A stretch of 38,362 nt of DNA, from assembly GCF_004001065.1 (NCBI RefSeq), contig NZ_BIML01000038.1, forward strand, positions 1-38,362, written 5' to 3'. The stretch's first letter is position 1. Every line of letters starts with the position of its first letter. Shown here in pieces: positions 26,766 through 35,783 of the stretch. The stretch comes from Paenibacillus xylaniclasticus (GTDB lineage: Bacteria > Bacillota > Bacilli > Paenibacillales > Paenibacillaceae). A model generated the notes under the pieces. The model searched no databases and was not told the DNA's origin. It saw only the letters and a list, made by a program, of their open reading frames with translations. The position numbers and the translations under genes are program-made.

Positions 26766-28625
26766 ATGATGTCAGTCAAGAAGAAATTAACGCTTGTTAT
26801 TGCAGCTATTATCAGTGTAATTCTTGCGACATATATGTTGCATCAGTGGATGATGTTAAATAAGCATCTAAGAGAGCAGGTCGAGGCTTACCTTCACGAC
26901 GTCACGACGAAGATGGAGAAATCGGATGAGCTGGAGCTGTACACTGAACGGATTGGAACGGATGACAGCTATATTTATCATGGTGTACAGGAAGTTAGTA
27001 TTCTGCGAATAGAGAATGGCGAGCCGTTATTGGTCCAGGGAACCTACGGACTCCACAGTACCGATGATGAACGAGCGTCCATATTGAAGGCAGCTAAAGG
27101 GACGGTTGTTACCTCTGACATCACATTCGGTCGTGAGCAGCATTCGCTTGTCTATTATGCTCCGCTGAATCATTATCCCGAGCCTGTCGTCGTCCGGATC
27201 GTGTTCGATCTCGCACGTACGGATGCCATCGTAAAGCAGGAGCTTCGAGAGCAATTGATCGTTTCCGTTATTCTGTTGGTTACAGTGACGCTTGCAGCTT
27301 ACTGGCTGCTTGGACGGATCTTCAAACCGCTTGATACGATTGTGTGGAAAGTGCGTAAGGTCGCCAATGGCAAGTTCGACGACATCATCCCTGCGCACGG
27401 CAAGGACGAATTTGGACAGCTTGCCACTCAAATGAATAATATGTCCAAAAATATTAGCATTTATATGGATAAGCTGAAACGAGCCTTTGAAGATAACCGT
27501 TCGATGAAGGATTATCTGGAATCGTTCATCAACCATACGACGGATGCGATTCACGTGTTCGATCATAACGGTATTATTTCGTCAACGAATGCAGCATTTA
27601 CGCAGATGTTCGGTTATGAGGAGCATGAGGTAATTGGTCGCAAGCTGGCTTTTGTTCCGCCTCAGTGGGAGCAGGAGGAGAAGAAGGCAATAGAGGCGCT
27701 GATGGCAGGAAAGACCGTGCCACCGATGGAGTCGATGCGGCGCAAGAAGAACGGTGAATACATCTCGGTTAGCGTTACGATATCGCCGATCCGTGACCCG
27801 GGTGGTACAATACGCGCCTTCGCAAGCATTACGCGCGATATGACGAGCCGCAACAAGATGGAGGAGCTGCTCCGCCGCTCCGAGAAGCTGACGACAGTCG
27901 GCAAGCTGGCGGCCGGGGTCGCCCACGAAATTCGTAATCCCTTGACAACGCTCAAAGGATTTCTGCAGCTGCAGATGCAGACGAATAAGCTGAACCGACA
28001 GCATATCGATATGATGATGACAGAGCTTGACCGCATTAATCTCATTGTAGGCGAGTTTCTTATTCTGGCGAAGCCGCAGGCTGCGAAATTTCAGGTGAAG
28101 GATGTTCGGTTTGTACTTGGTGATGTAATGTCGCTGCTCGATAGTCAAGCGCACTTGTGCGGCGTAGTTTTTCAAAGTGAATTTACGAAGGAGGCCTGTT
28201 ACGTACATTGCGAGGAGAATCAACTGAAGCAGGTGTTCATCAATTTGCTGAAGAATGCTATGGAAGCGATGCCAAGCGGCGGTACGATTAAGATTAAAGT
28301 AGAGATCAGCGAGCAGCAGCAAGTGTGCATCGAAATTATCGATGAAGGCTGCGGCATTCCGGAGGAAATGATTCCATCGCTCGGCGACCCATTCGTGACG
28401 GGCAAGGAGGCCGGTACAGGACTTGGCATCATGATTAGTCAGCGAATCATTCAAAGCCATCGCGGCACGATGTTTATTTCCAGCCAGGTGAACGTTGGGA
28501 CGACGGTTATGATCACGCTCCCTTACGGGGTGGAGTCAACGGATCTGCCAGATTCGGCAAATCAGCTCGACCAAACGGCACAAGTTGAGAGTGAACAATC
28601 GATGAGCTTGAAAGAAATTTCTTAA
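26766..28625 (+). CDS. Membrane sensor histidine kinase, sporulation-phosphorelay type
   Basis: Two membrane helices (about 11-28 and 166-186) enclose an extracytoplasmic domain of some 135 residues. Then follow HAMP (186-240), a PAS domain (250-365, with DAIHVFDHNGIISSTNAAF), HisKA with H389 in AHEIRNPLTTLKGFLQL, and an ATPase with the N box NLLKNAMEAM, DEGCGIP and GTGLGIMIS (numbered from GTG 26760). The HEIRNPLTTLKGF sequence is that of KinA-KinE, which phosphorylate Spo0F rather than a paired regulator, and no response regulator gene adjoins. I choose ATG 26766, seven bases after AAGGG. The signal sensed is unknown. Confidence 0.92.
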   Translation: MMSVKKKLTLVIAAIISVILATYMLHQWMMLNKHLREQVEAYLHDVTTKMEKSDELELYTERIGTDDSYIYHGVQEVSILRIENGEPLLVQGTYGLHSTDDERASILKAAKGTVVTSDITFGREQHSLVYYAPLNHYPEPVVVRIVFDLARTDAIVKQELREQLIVSVILLVTVTLAAYWLLGRIFKPLDTIVWKVRKVANGKFDDIIPAHGKDEFGQLATQMNNMSKNISIYMDKLKRAFEDNRSMKDYLESFINHTTDAIHVFDHNGIISSTNAAFTQMFGYEEHEVIGRKLAFVPPQWEQEEKKAIEALMAGKTVPPMESMRRKKNGEYISVSVTISPIRDPGGTIRAFASITRDMTSRNKMEELLRRSEKLTTVGKLAAGVAHEIRNPLTTLKGFLQLQMQTNKLNRQHIDMMMTELDRINLIVGEFLILAKPQAAKFQVKDVRFVLGDVMSLLDSQAHLCGVVFQSEFTKEACYVHCEENQLKQVFINLLKNAMEAMPSGGTIKIKVEISEQQQVCIEIIDEGCGIPEEMIPSLGDPFVTGKEAGTGLGIMISQRIIQSHRGTMFISSQVNVGTTVMITLPYGVESTDLPDSANQLDQTAQVESEQSMSLKEIS

Positions 28626-28745
28626 GAATTACACTCCTTTGGCTGCATCGGCCCACAGCAGTCTCGATTGACGGCCCAATTTCAGGTACAATAGACGGTA
28701 CAGACACATAGCGCGTATGCGGCATATGAAGGATGGGATCGGTAC

Positions 28746-29534
28746 GTGGAATGGCATCAACCGCAAGTGGCTTCAATGCCAACACCAACCGGCTATCGGG
28801 CGCTGCTTGTTGGAGCAACCGGCTTGATTGGCAGCTCGCTGCTGGGAAGGCTGCTGGCACAGGACGATTGCAAACAGCTGGTCATATTGACGCGTCGACC
28901 GCTGGACGGTCCGTCGGCGCGAATCGTGTCTTCTGCGGGAGCGAAGGCAGATAAGCTGCGCGTTATCGTCGCTGATTTCGATCGGATGACCGAGGCGCTG
29001 TCTGATGTGGAGGCTGATGTCGTCTATTGTGCCATTGGAACGACAAGACGTAAGGCGAAGTCGAAGGAAGCGTTCCGTAAGGTTGACTTCGATTATCCGT
29101 TAATGCTGGGCGAATGGGCTAAATACCGTGGCAGCCGCAAGGTTGTAGCGGTGACCGCGATGGGCGCATCGACGTCTTCTCCGTTTTTTTACAGCCGTGT
29201 GAAAGGGGAACTGGAGGAAGAGCTTGCGGAATTGAAGCTTCCGGAGCTGCATCTATTTCGCCCGTCGCTTCTGCTCGGCAAACGACAGGAATTACGCCTA
29301 GTTGAGCTGATCGGCTCTTGGGCGGCAGTTGCGCTTCGGCCGTTCATGGTAGGAGGGCTGCGCAGGTACAGGCCGATTGGGGGCGATACTGTCGCGGCCG
29401 CTATGCTTAAAGTCGGAACTCATCCTGCTGCAGAAGGCGTTTATGTGTACAATTCGGCAGATACAGCTGCGCTTGGCGAGGAGCGACGCGGCGGCAAGAG
29501 GAACGAAGGCTCGGACAGCAGCATGATGGGGTGA
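28746..29534 (+). CDS. NAD(P)-binding atypical SDR-like protein
   Basis: A Rossmann-fold protein of 262 residues, with ALLVGATGLIGSSLL as the dinucleotide-binding loop, LVILTRRPL as the second strand, VVYCAIGTTRR, and VTAMGAS...YSRVKGELEEEL in the place of the SDR Ser/Tyr/Lys region. This is the pattern of the atypical SDR group that includes YbjT- and HTATIP2-like proteins, whose substrates are mostly unknown. The start is GTG 28746 with AAGGATGGG upstream; ATG 28776 is an alternative. It ends six bases before the pseudouridine synthase gene, so the two are probably cotranscribed. Confidence 0.85.
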   Translation: MEWHQPQVASMPTPTGYRALLVGATGLIGSSLLGRLLAQDDCKQLVILTRRPLDGPSARIVSSAGAKADKLRVIVADFDRMTEALSDVEADVVYCAIGTTRRKAKSKEAFRKVDFDYPLMLGEWAKYRGSRKVVAVTAMGASTSSPFFYSRVKGELEEELAELKLPELHLFRPSLLLGKRQELRLVELIGSWAAVALRPFMVGGLRRYRPIGGDTVAAAMLKVGTHPAAEGVYVYNSADTAALGEERRGGKRNEGSDSSMMG

Positions 29535-29540
29535 AGGACA

Positions 29541-30248
29541 GTGAGAATTAACAAGTTTATAAGCGAGACCGGGTTCTGCTCGCGGCGGGAAGCCGACAAG
29601 CTGGTAGAAGAGGGCCGCGTTACGATTAACGGGATCATGGCCCAGCTTGGCAGTCAAGCGGAGCAGGGGGATGACGTGCGGGTGGATGGCAAGCAGATCG
29701 GCGAGTCGAAGCGGCATGTATATATTGCGCTGAATAAGCCGGTTGGCATTACGAGCACGACCGAGCGTCAGGTAAAGGGCAATATTGTCGATTTCGTAGG
29801 CCATCGCGAGCGAATTTTTCCGATCGGGCGGCTGGACAAGGATTCAGAAGGGCTCATTCTGCTGACGAACGACGGAGATATCGTGAACAAAATTTTGCGT
29901 TCTGAGGGAAAGCATGAGAAAGAATATATCGTGACGGTGGATCGGCCGGTAACGGATATGTTCTTGAAAGGGATGAGCAGCGGCGTTCGAATTCTCGGCA
30001 CGATGACGCTGCCATGCAAGGTGACGCGTGTAGCGGAGCGAGTGTTCAAGATTATTCTGACTGAGGGCAAGAATCGTCAAATTCGCCGGATGTGCGAAGT
30101 GTTTGGTTACAATGTCGTTCGGCTTCGCCGGATGCGGATTATGAACATTCATCTGGGAGATCTGGCGATCGGGCGCTGGCGAGACTTGCACCGCGACGAG
30201 CTGGACGAGCTGTTCAAGATGCTGAACTACAGACCGCAAGAGCATTGA
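29541..30248 (+). CDS. rluF: Pseudouridine synthase of the RsuA/RluF type
   Basis: Isomerises uridine in ribosomal RNA. The N-terminal S4 RNA-binding domain ([21 protein letters not shown]) is followed by the synthase domain with the catalytic Asp in [14 protein letters not shown] and the [12 protein letters not shown] motif. The [28 protein letters not shown] opening fits RluF (23S U2604) better than RluB or RsuA, but the exact target base cannot be proved here. At 235 residues it lacks the long tail of enterobacterial RluF. The start is GTG 29541 with GAAGGA upstream. A large hairpin ends the unit. Confidence 0.9.
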   Translation: MRINKFISETGFCSRREADKLVEEGRVTINGIMAQLGSQAEQGDDVRVDGKQIGESKRHVYIALNKPVGITSTTERQVKGNIVDFVGHRERIFPIGRLDKDSEGLILLTNDGDIVNKILRSEGKHEKEYIVTVDRPVTDMFLKGMSSGVRILGTMTLPCKVTRVAERVFKIILTEGKNRQIRRMCEVFGYNVVRLRRMRIMNIHLGDLAIGRWRDLHRDELDELFKMLNYRPQEH

Positions 30249-30255
30249 GATAAGA

Positions 30256-30314
30256 CAAGAGGCTGGTACGCCTGACGCTTGCTTGGAGCGAGCGGTTGGC
30301 ATACCAGCCTCTTG
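30256..30314. terminator. Long hairpin between rluF and motB
   Basis: CAAGAGGCTGGTA (30256-30268) pairs with its complement ending at 30314, extended by a further GCC/GGC. It lies between converging genes and probably serves both. Confidence 0.75.
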
Positions 30315-30316
30315 TG

Positions 30317-31150
30317 TTATTTGGCGGCCAGGGTCGTATTAGTGTCAGTCTCACTTGTATATTTACGCATGAGTGACACTTCGACACGGCGGTTCTTCGA
30401 CCGGCCTGCAGCTGTATCGTTCGTGTCCACCGGGCGGTATTCGCCATAGCCGGTTGAGCTGATCAGCTTCGGATCGATATCTGCACTGCTGAGCAGCACT
30501 TCCATGAAGTTGAGCGCGCGCTGCGTACTCAGCTCCCAGTTGTTGCGGAACTCATGGTTCGAGATCGGCTGGTCATCTGTATGGCCGGCAACGATAATCT
30601 CGTATCCCGGATACTTGTACAACATCTTGCCGATTGCTTGACCAAGCTTACGGGCATCCGGCTTCACTGCTGCGCTGCCGGAGGCGAACAAAGCGTTGTC
30701 ACTGATCGTAAGCAGGAGCTGAGACTGATTCAGCTTCGTATCGAGCTGAGTCGTCAGACCGGCGGACTTAATATATTGATCCAACTGCTTCTTCAGCTTC
30801 TCAAGATCCTCTTGCTCCTTCTGACGGAGCTTCTCGAGTTCACTGTTCTGACTCTTGTTCTTGTTCTTGACCGTCTGTGCCTGCCGCTGCTCAATACTCT
30901 CTGTAAAATCCTCGGTTTTACTAGTAGGATTCTGTTCGATCGACTTGAATCCATCCAGAACACCCATCCCGCCGTCGAGCGCCATGTTGAATGCGCGGCT
31001 CATCTCATCAAACCGCTTGGCATCGACTGAGCTCATGGAGAAAAGGACGATGAAGAGTGCAAGCAGCAGCGTCATTAAGTCGGCATAAGGGATGAGCCAC
31101 GATTCGTCTGCATGCTCCTCGTGCTCTTCGTGTCTACGCTTCCTGCTCAC
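30317..31150 (-). CDS. motB: Flagellar motor stator protein MotB
   Basis: Anchors the stator to peptidoglycan. After a basic N-terminus comes one membrane helix with the ion-binding Asp (WLIPYADLMTLLLALFIVLF). A plug and linker segment with a Glu/Lys coiled coil follows, then an OmpA-like peptidoglycan-binding domain (IIVAGHTDDQPIS ... NWELSTQRALN ... GRSKNRRVEVSL). I start at GTG 31150, right after GAGAGG, giving 277 residues; this overlaps the end of motA by 17 bp, a sign of translational coupling. The ion (H+ or Na+) cannot be told with confidence. Confidence 0.95.
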   Translation of the reverse strand: MSRKRRHEEHEEHADESWLIPYADLMTLLLALFIVLFSMSSVDAKRFDEMSRAFNMALDGGMGVLDGFKSIEQNPTSKTEDFTESIEQRQAQTVKNKNKSQNSELEKLRQKEQEDLEKLKKQLDQYIKSAGLTTQLDTKLNQSQLLLTISDNALFASGSAAVKPDARKLGQAIGKMLYKYPGYEIIVAGHTDDQPISNHEFRNNWELSTQRALNFMEVLLSSADIDPKLISSTGYGEYRPVDTNDTAAGRSKNRRVEVSLMRKYTSETDTNTTLAAK

Positions 31151-31937
31151 CTTTCCTCTCCTCCTTCTCCAGCATCTTCGCACGCTCTGCAGGCGTCAAG
31201 TATACCGACAGCTTCTGATTGATCGCAATCGTTGAGACGCCGCTCTGAATAGACAGAAGCCCTTCTACCATCATCAAGCGGATGTCCGCTTCACGTCGGG
31301 ACAGACGCTTCAGCTTATTCGAAATTGGGTGCCACAGCACGTAACCGGAGAAAATACCGAGCAGTGTCGCGATGAACGCGGCTGCAATGGCATGAGACAG
31401 CTTCTCCATGTCGCTCATATCCGACAGAGCGGCGATGAGACCGATAACGGCGCCAAGTACCCCGAGGGTAGGCGCGTACATACCTGCTTGAGAGAACAGC
31501 AGCGCGCCCGTCTTATGGCGCTGCTCCGTTGCGGCGATGTCCTCAAGCAGCACATCGCGGACGAAGTCTTGGTCATTACCGTCGATAATCATCCGCATGC
31601 CGTTGCGTAGGAATGAGTCTTCGATTTCATCAACCTTTGCTTCCAATGCGAGCAGACCTTCGCGGCGCGTGATCGTTGCCCATTCCATGAACAGACGGAT
31701 CAGTTCCTCGCGCTCAGGCAGCTTTTGCTGCTTAAAAATAATTTTAAATAAGGTCGGAATTTTCTTGATTTCCGAGAGCGGGAATCCGACGAATAACGTC
31801 GCAAGCGTACCGACAAAAATGATGACGTACGCTGCCGGGTTGTTCACCAGATTGACGATTGGAGCTCCCTTGAGATACATCCCGAAAATGACGGCAACGA
31901 GACCGAGTCCAATACCGATACCAGTTGATTTCTCCAT
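31134..31937 (-). CDS. motA: Flagellar motor stator protein MotA
   Basis: Forms the torque-generating pentamer around MotB. The 267-residue protein has four membrane helices, the first at MEKSTGIGIGLGLVAVIFGMYLKG. The cytoplasmic loop carries the conserved charged residues contacting FliG (ATITRREGLLALE region), and the QAGMYAPTLGVLGAVIGLI helix forms the ion channel with MotB. I choose ATG 31937, preceded by GGGGTG; the open frame runs further upstream without family similarity. The motAB pair sits alone, far from any flagellar operon, as in Bacillus, and has a SigD-like promoter. Confidence 0.95.
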   Translation of the reverse strand: MEKSTGIGIGLGLVAVIFGMYLKGAPIVNLVNNPAAYVIIFVGTLATLFVGFPLSEIKKIPTLFKIIFKQQKLPEREELIRLFMEWATITRREGLLALEAKVDEIEDSFLRNGMRMIIDGNDQDFVRDVLLEDIAATEQRHKTGALLFSQAGMYAPTLGVLGAVIGLIAALSDMSDMEKLSHAIAAAFIATLLGIFSGYVLWHPISNKLKRLSRREADIRLMMVEGLLSIQSGVSTIAINQKLSVYLTPAERAKMLEKEERKGEQEA

Positions 31938-32017
31938 AATACACCCCGTCCAATAGTAGAAAGTTCGACGAACAATGATGCTGCGTCTGAATGCACATAA
32001 GCATCCCATTTCCTATT

Positions 32018-32045
32018 ATATCGTCATATTGTGGGGCAGAAATTA
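32018..32045 (-). promoter_or_regulatory. SigD-like promoter of motAB
   Basis: On the minus strand TAAT, 16 bp, GACGATAT: close to the SigD consensus TAAA-N15-GCCGATAT, 81 bp before the motA start. A TATAAT (32015-32020) overlaps it, so sigma-A use is also possible. Confidence 0.55.
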
Positions 32046-32363
32046 GAGATAATAGTTCTTTTTGTCGGCGGAAGGTCGAAAAGTATTATCAGATGTCGTA
32101 AAAATGCCATAAGAATGTCGTTTAGGCTCATGAATGCAGCTTACAAAATGTTTTGGTGAGTGGCGCTTGTCGGAAATGAAAGCGTAGCGCATTTGGTGTA
32201 AAATGGAGAGACCCTGCGAATTTCAAATGCCATGTCGGGCGGGACTGCTTCGCGATGATTGCGAGAACCGTGATGCAGCGGCATAGAGGGGCAGGGAATG
32301 TAAGCTTGAATGCGGCGCAATCGCGGCGTAGTCAATGAAAAGATACGAAGGGACGGGATTCGA
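32046..32363. other. Intergenic region, no gene recognised
   Basis: This gap separates divergent motAB and the 97-residue gene. TGTAAAAT at 32197-32204 could be a -10 for the latter, but no -35 fits. No RNA element recognised. Confidence 0.4.
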
Positions 32364-32657
32364 ATGGGTGTTAGACACGCGCGCGAATATGCGGATATAT
32401 TGAAGGATTTGACGGAGGCGGTAAGCGCGATTCCGAATAGCTATGAGTTTTTCGAAATGACGAAGGAAGAGTGGGAGGAGCTCGGAGACGAGGAGAAGGC
32501 AGAAGTGATGGAGGCGCTGGCCGATGATGTGTTCTACGGTCTCGGCCAGCAGGCGGACATTCGTGTAGGTGACGGTGCTATCGTCTATGTGGAGAAGCAT
32601 CATATTATTGAAGTGGTACAGGCTGGAAATGTGACGCAGGTTGTACGGTTAATCTAA
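32364..32657 (+). CDS. Conserved-looking hypothetical protein, 97 residues
   Basis: A small acidic soluble protein of unknown function. An N-terminal helical half (HAREYADILKDLTEAV ... FEMTKEEWEELGDEEKAEVMEAL) leads to three short beta strands (DIRVGDGAIVYVEKHHIIEVV). ATG 32364 follows AAGGGACGGG. The frame is open further upstream, but without a binding site. Its last nine bases overlap the end of the converging acetyltransferase gene. No motif suggests an enzyme. Confidence 0.75.
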   Translation: MGVRHAREYADILKDLTEAVSAIPNSYEFFEMTKEEWEELGDEEKAEVMEALADDVFYGLGQQADIRVGDGAIVYVEKHHIIEVVQAGNVTQVVRLI

Positions 32658-33185
32658 GCTGGCTCCAGTATAGATCATACAGTGGAACTCAGCCAATCCT
32701 GTCGGTGTCGGTCGCTCATACGTGTCCTCAATGACAAAGCCCGCTCGCTGGTAAGCACGAATGGCTCGGATATTCCAAGTGAGCACTTCGAGATCGACGG
32801 CGTTATCAGGCGCTTGGCGGAGCGCTTCTTCAGCGGCTGCATTGGCGAATGCCGGGCCGAATCCGCGGCCGCACAGATCCGGGCGAAGGCCAAGGCCGAG
32901 ACGGGTTACGCCGAGCATCGGAAACAATTGCAGGAAGCCGATCATATGGCCCTCATGATCTATGGCGGTCATATATTGCTGTCTGCGGATCGTTTCGTCA
33001 CCGAATTCGATGCCTTCGGCCTTCATACGGCTCCAGTCTGGCCATCCATATAGATCGAATGGCGGCTCATAGCGCCAGCCGCACAGCTCCTCTGCTTGTT
33101 CAAGGCTCATCGGAACGAAGCGGAACTGGGGGTTAACGGAACGACTGTTGAAGCCGATATTTTTATCAGAATTATGGAACTTCAA
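32649..33185 (-). CDS. GNAT-family N-acetyltransferase
   Basis: A 178-residue acetyl-CoA-dependent transferase. The acetyl-CoA loop is LGLGLRPDLCGRGFGPAFANA, followed by the GNAT helix and VLTWNIRAIRAYQRAGFVIED, the conserved C-terminal Asn/Tyr region. The N-terminus (RFVPMSLEQAEELCGWRYEPPFDLY) places it in the group acting on small molecules or protein N-termini; the substrate is unknown. I start at TTG 33185 because GGAGG lies eight bases upstream on the minus strand; the longer open frame to 33239 has no such site. Confidence 0.88.
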   Translation of the reverse strand: MKFHNSDKNIGFNSRSVNPQFRFVPMSLEQAEELCGWRYEPPFDLYGWPDWSRMKAEGIEFGDETIRRQQYMTAIDHEGHMIGFLQLFPMLGVTRLGLGLRPDLCGRGFGPAFANAAAEEALRQAPDNAVDLEVLTWNIRAIRAYQRAGFVIEDTYERPTPTGLAEFHCMIYTGASLD

Positions 33186-33437
33186 GGTGATGACCTCCAA
33201 TTTTGTCACGAAAGATTCGAACCCGTGGCAGTTAGGCAAGGGCGGCCAGTGGTATGATGATGAGGTAGGTTTTTGGGTATGCTGTTACCAGCCTTTTGAA
33301 TCAGGTTTATATATAGGATAACAGATTAATGAGTGACCTGTATAAAGCATCACCAAGCCTATAGCTCGCGAAGCAGGTTTCGCTATTGAGTTGTAATAGA
33401 GCTTGCTCTTATTCCGCAAAACCTTTAAGGAGTTCCT

Positions 33438-34676
33438 ATGCGTAAATTGATTGCCGTCGGCAGCTTATCTTATTTTCTCATCGGTCTGGCTATGGTACTA
33501 ACAGGGGCCGTGCTGGAGCCGGTGATCGCGCATTATAAACTCGATTATAAAGAAGGAAGTCTGTGGATAACGAGTCAATTCGTTGGCTATCTGCTAGGAG
33601 TACTTGCTGCTCCGATGATCACTTCACGAATCGGTAAAAGAAGCGCGCTCGTGCTAGCGTTCGGCTGCCTGACCGTTGCGGAGGCTTCCTACAGCATGCT
33701 GGGGCCATGGACACTTATGCTATTAATTGCACCACTGGCAGGCTTAGGCTTCGGAATGGCCGAGGCGATCGTCGGTGCGACGATTATCAGCCTGTCGGAT
33801 GCGAAGAAGGCGTCCTCAATGGTGTTGCTGGAGGTGTTCTTCGGCATCGGTGCACTTGTCATGCCGATCGGGGCAGCTTATTTGATCCACGAGGGAGTGT
33901 GGCAGCTGTCGTTTCCGGTATTAACTGCAATTTCGGGCGTGACGATGATGCTTTGGCTGACAATGTCATTCGGAGAGGCGGACGACCGTATCCGTTGGCC
34001 GGCGGGACCGTCTGAAGCATCTGATGGCATTCGGAGCAAGAAGCTGGAGCAAGAAAGAGAGCCGAAACACAGCTATAACCGGAAGGCGATCCCTTTTCTG
34101 CTGTTCGGTGTACTGTTCTTTATGATTTATGTCGGATTAGAGATGAGCTACTCTAACTATCTGGCAAGCTTCATGATCGAGCGCACTGGGACGACGGATA
34201 CGAATGCGACTTCTGTACTTAGCTTATTCTGGACGTTCATGGTCATCGGGCGCTTGTTCGCGGGTCCTCTAGCGGATCGGATCGGGTTTGCGCTCTATAT
34301 CGTTATGGCATCGGTCGGGTCGATTCTCGTGCTGACTTTATCGGTGTTCACAATGTCGTTCAATGGTCTTGTGATCTGGACTTGTTTGGCCGGACTTGCA
34401 ATGTCAGGACTGTTCGCTGTTGCCCTTGTCTATGCTAACAGCCGCATTACCGGTATGACGGACCGGACGACGAGCTTGATGGTCGCTGCCGGCGGTATTG
34501 GCGGAGCGGTGTTCCCTCGTGTAGCGGGCTGGCTGATGGACAGCTATGGCACGACGACGACGATGTGGATGATCGCTGGCTTAGCGGCTGCGATGCTGGC
34601 CGTGTTTCTGATGATGGCGGTGTCAGCCCGCAGAACGCGGCAAGGCGATGATCAGGAGCCGATTACGGCGGTATAA
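33438..34676 (+). CDS. Major facilitator superfamily transporter
   Basis: A 412-residue membrane protein with about twelve hydrophobic helices in two halves, split by a charged loop at about 195-220. The MFS loop motif between helices 2 and 3 appears as SRIGKRSALVL, and a matching GPLADRIGFALYI follows in the second half. The layout resembles FucP-like sugar symporters and other small-substrate exporters; the substrate cannot be read. ATG 33438 has AAGGAG at 33427-33432. It stands alone, with a strong terminator downstream. Confidence 0.88.
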   Translation: MRKLIAVGSLSYFLIGLAMVLTGAVLEPVIAHYKLDYKEGSLWITSQFVGYLLGVLAAPMITSRIGKRSALVLAFGCLTVAEASYSMLGPWTLMLLIAPLAGLGFGMAEAIVGATIISLSDAKKASSMVLLEVFFGIGALVMPIGAAYLIHEGVWQLSFPVLTAISGVTMMLWLTMSFGEADDRIRWPAGPSEASDGIRSKKLEQEREPKHSYNRKAIPFLLFGVLFFMIYVGLEMSYSNYLASFMIERTGTTDTNATSVLSLFWTFMVIGRLFAGPLADRIGFALYIVMASVGSILVLTLSVFTMSFNGLVIWTCLAGLAMSGLFAVALVYANSRITGMTDRTTSLMVAAGGIGGAVFPRVAGWLMDSYGTTTTMWMIAGLAAAMLAVFLMMAVSARRTRQGDDQEPITAV

Positions 34677-34682
34677 TAGACG

Positions 34683-34715
34683 AAGGTCCCGCAATCGGGT
34701 AAGATGCGGGACCTT
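34683..34715 (+). terminator. Terminator of the MFS gene
   Basis: A perfect 11-bp stem AAGGTCCCGCA/TGCGGGACCTT with an 11-nt loop; the T-tract after it is short. Confidence 0.8.
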
Positions 34716-34966
34716 GTTGCGCTTGCTGCGATGATGAGGCAGCAAGGCGGCGGTATGGAGAGACGGCGATGCGCATTCTTGCCGGTGCTAGGACCTGCCC
34801 GGGCTGGTGCTCTGACATTAGTCTAGGCTGAACGGTCCGCTATGAGTCTCTCAGGCTTGCGGAATTTTGCACGATGTACAGTAATGCATTCGAAATGGAA
34901 TGCTGGTGCGAGGAATAGATGCAGAGTAGGCAAGAATTAAAGTCCATTAGGTTATTAATATGAAGA
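34716..34966. other. Intergenic region, nothing recognised
   Basis: I see no open frame with a ribosome binding site, no RNA fold and no repeat of note between these converging genes. Confidence 0.5.
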
Positions 34967-34989
34967 AAGCCTGTAATAATTGCAGGCTT
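34967..34989 (-). terminator. Terminator of the DUF4395 gene
   Basis: AAGCCTG/CAGGCTT with a 9-nt loop; on the minus strand the stem runs into TTTCTTCATATT. Confidence 0.75.
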
Positions 34990-35008
34990 CACAGTACAAG
35001 ACGGCGTG

Positions 35009-35449
35009 TTATCCGCTTATCCGTCTTCGGGCGACGAATTGCTTCCACTGAAAATATATAAAGCAGCCGAGGCAGAACCCGCAGAGCGCCAGTATGACAG
35101 CTATGCTAAGAAAGCCGATGAAGATGTAGCCGACAATAGAGCTGCCCAGCGCAAATCCAATTAAGGCTCCTGTAAGGAAAAGAATCGCCAGCAAGCTGTT
35201 GAACCGGAGCAGCTCGCGGCTTTCGGTTCTCTGGCTGATGGGGAAGATCCGAGCGAAAAGGCGAACGAACAGGTTGTACCGAACGCCCCATGTGCGGCTT
35301 ATGATCTGCACGACAAGAGGCACAATGAGCAGCCATAGCTGCTGGGTGACAACGCTAATAATAATGAATAGTAAAATACCGAGTTGATTGCCGCGCACAC
35401 GATGGAGGGGCACATCGTCAACACCGGAATGTACCGGTTGAGTAGTCAT
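35009..35449 (-). CDS. DUF4395-family membrane protein
   Basis: A 146-residue integral membrane protein with about four helices (LGILLFIIISVVTQQLWLL, LLAILFLTGALIGFALG, YIFIGFLSIAVILALCG). A conserved cytoplasmic segment (GVRYNLFVRLFARIFP) and the C-terminal C-x-x-GC-x-IYF-x-W pattern mark DUF4395. These proteins are often near thioredoxin or sulfur-related genes, but none adjoins here, although a sulfurtransferase lies 1.3 kb away. Function unknown. It ends with a hairpin terminator. Confidence 0.85.
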   Translation of the reverse strand: MTTQPVHSGVDDVPLHRVRGNQLGILLFIIISVVTQQLWLLIVPLVVQIISRTWGVRYNLFVRLFARIFPISQRTESRELLRFNSLLAILFLTGALIGFALGSSIVGYIFIGFLSIAVILALCGFCLGCFIYFQWKQFVARRRISG

Positions 35450-35654
35450 AGTCGCAAAGCCTCCTTATTATAAATGTAAGGAACCGTTATGCTAAGACGA
35501 TTATACTACAATTCCGAGTAAAATGACCTTCTTAATCATAGAATATTGGTCGATTTGACATGCGCATGGTTACGCGGAGTAAGTTGGACTATTTGGCGCA
35601 GCAGCTCGAGTTGAGCAAGATAGAAGGAACGCAGGAGGGCAAAAGGAAGTTAGA

Positions 35655-35783
35655 ATGATGCAGAAACATTTTCCTGATGATAGGCTGGAATGCTATGATA
35701 AAGCTAATGAAAGCCGTTCACGGCATCGGAGGAATGAGATTATTCGAATCGTTAGAGAGGGAATGGAAAGGAGAGCGCAATAA
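35655..35783 (+). CDS. Small charged protein, 42 residues, coupled to the hydrolase
   Basis: A 42-codon frame begins MMQKHFPDDRLECYDKANES and is rich in Arg and Glu. AGGAAG lies five bases before ATG 35655. Its TAA overlaps the hydrolase start as TAATG, the classical sign of translational coupling. The product is not recognised and may be only a leader for coupling. The 205 bp upstream, back to 35450, hold no other convincing gene. Confidence 0.5.
   Translation: MMQKHFPDDRLECYDKANESRSRHRRNEIIRIVREGMERRAQ

Noticed and set aside
33240-33437. Possible riboswitch before the MFS gene
   Set aside because: Only small local stems such as GCGAA/TTCGC are visible, with no known consensus and no terminator-antiterminator pair.
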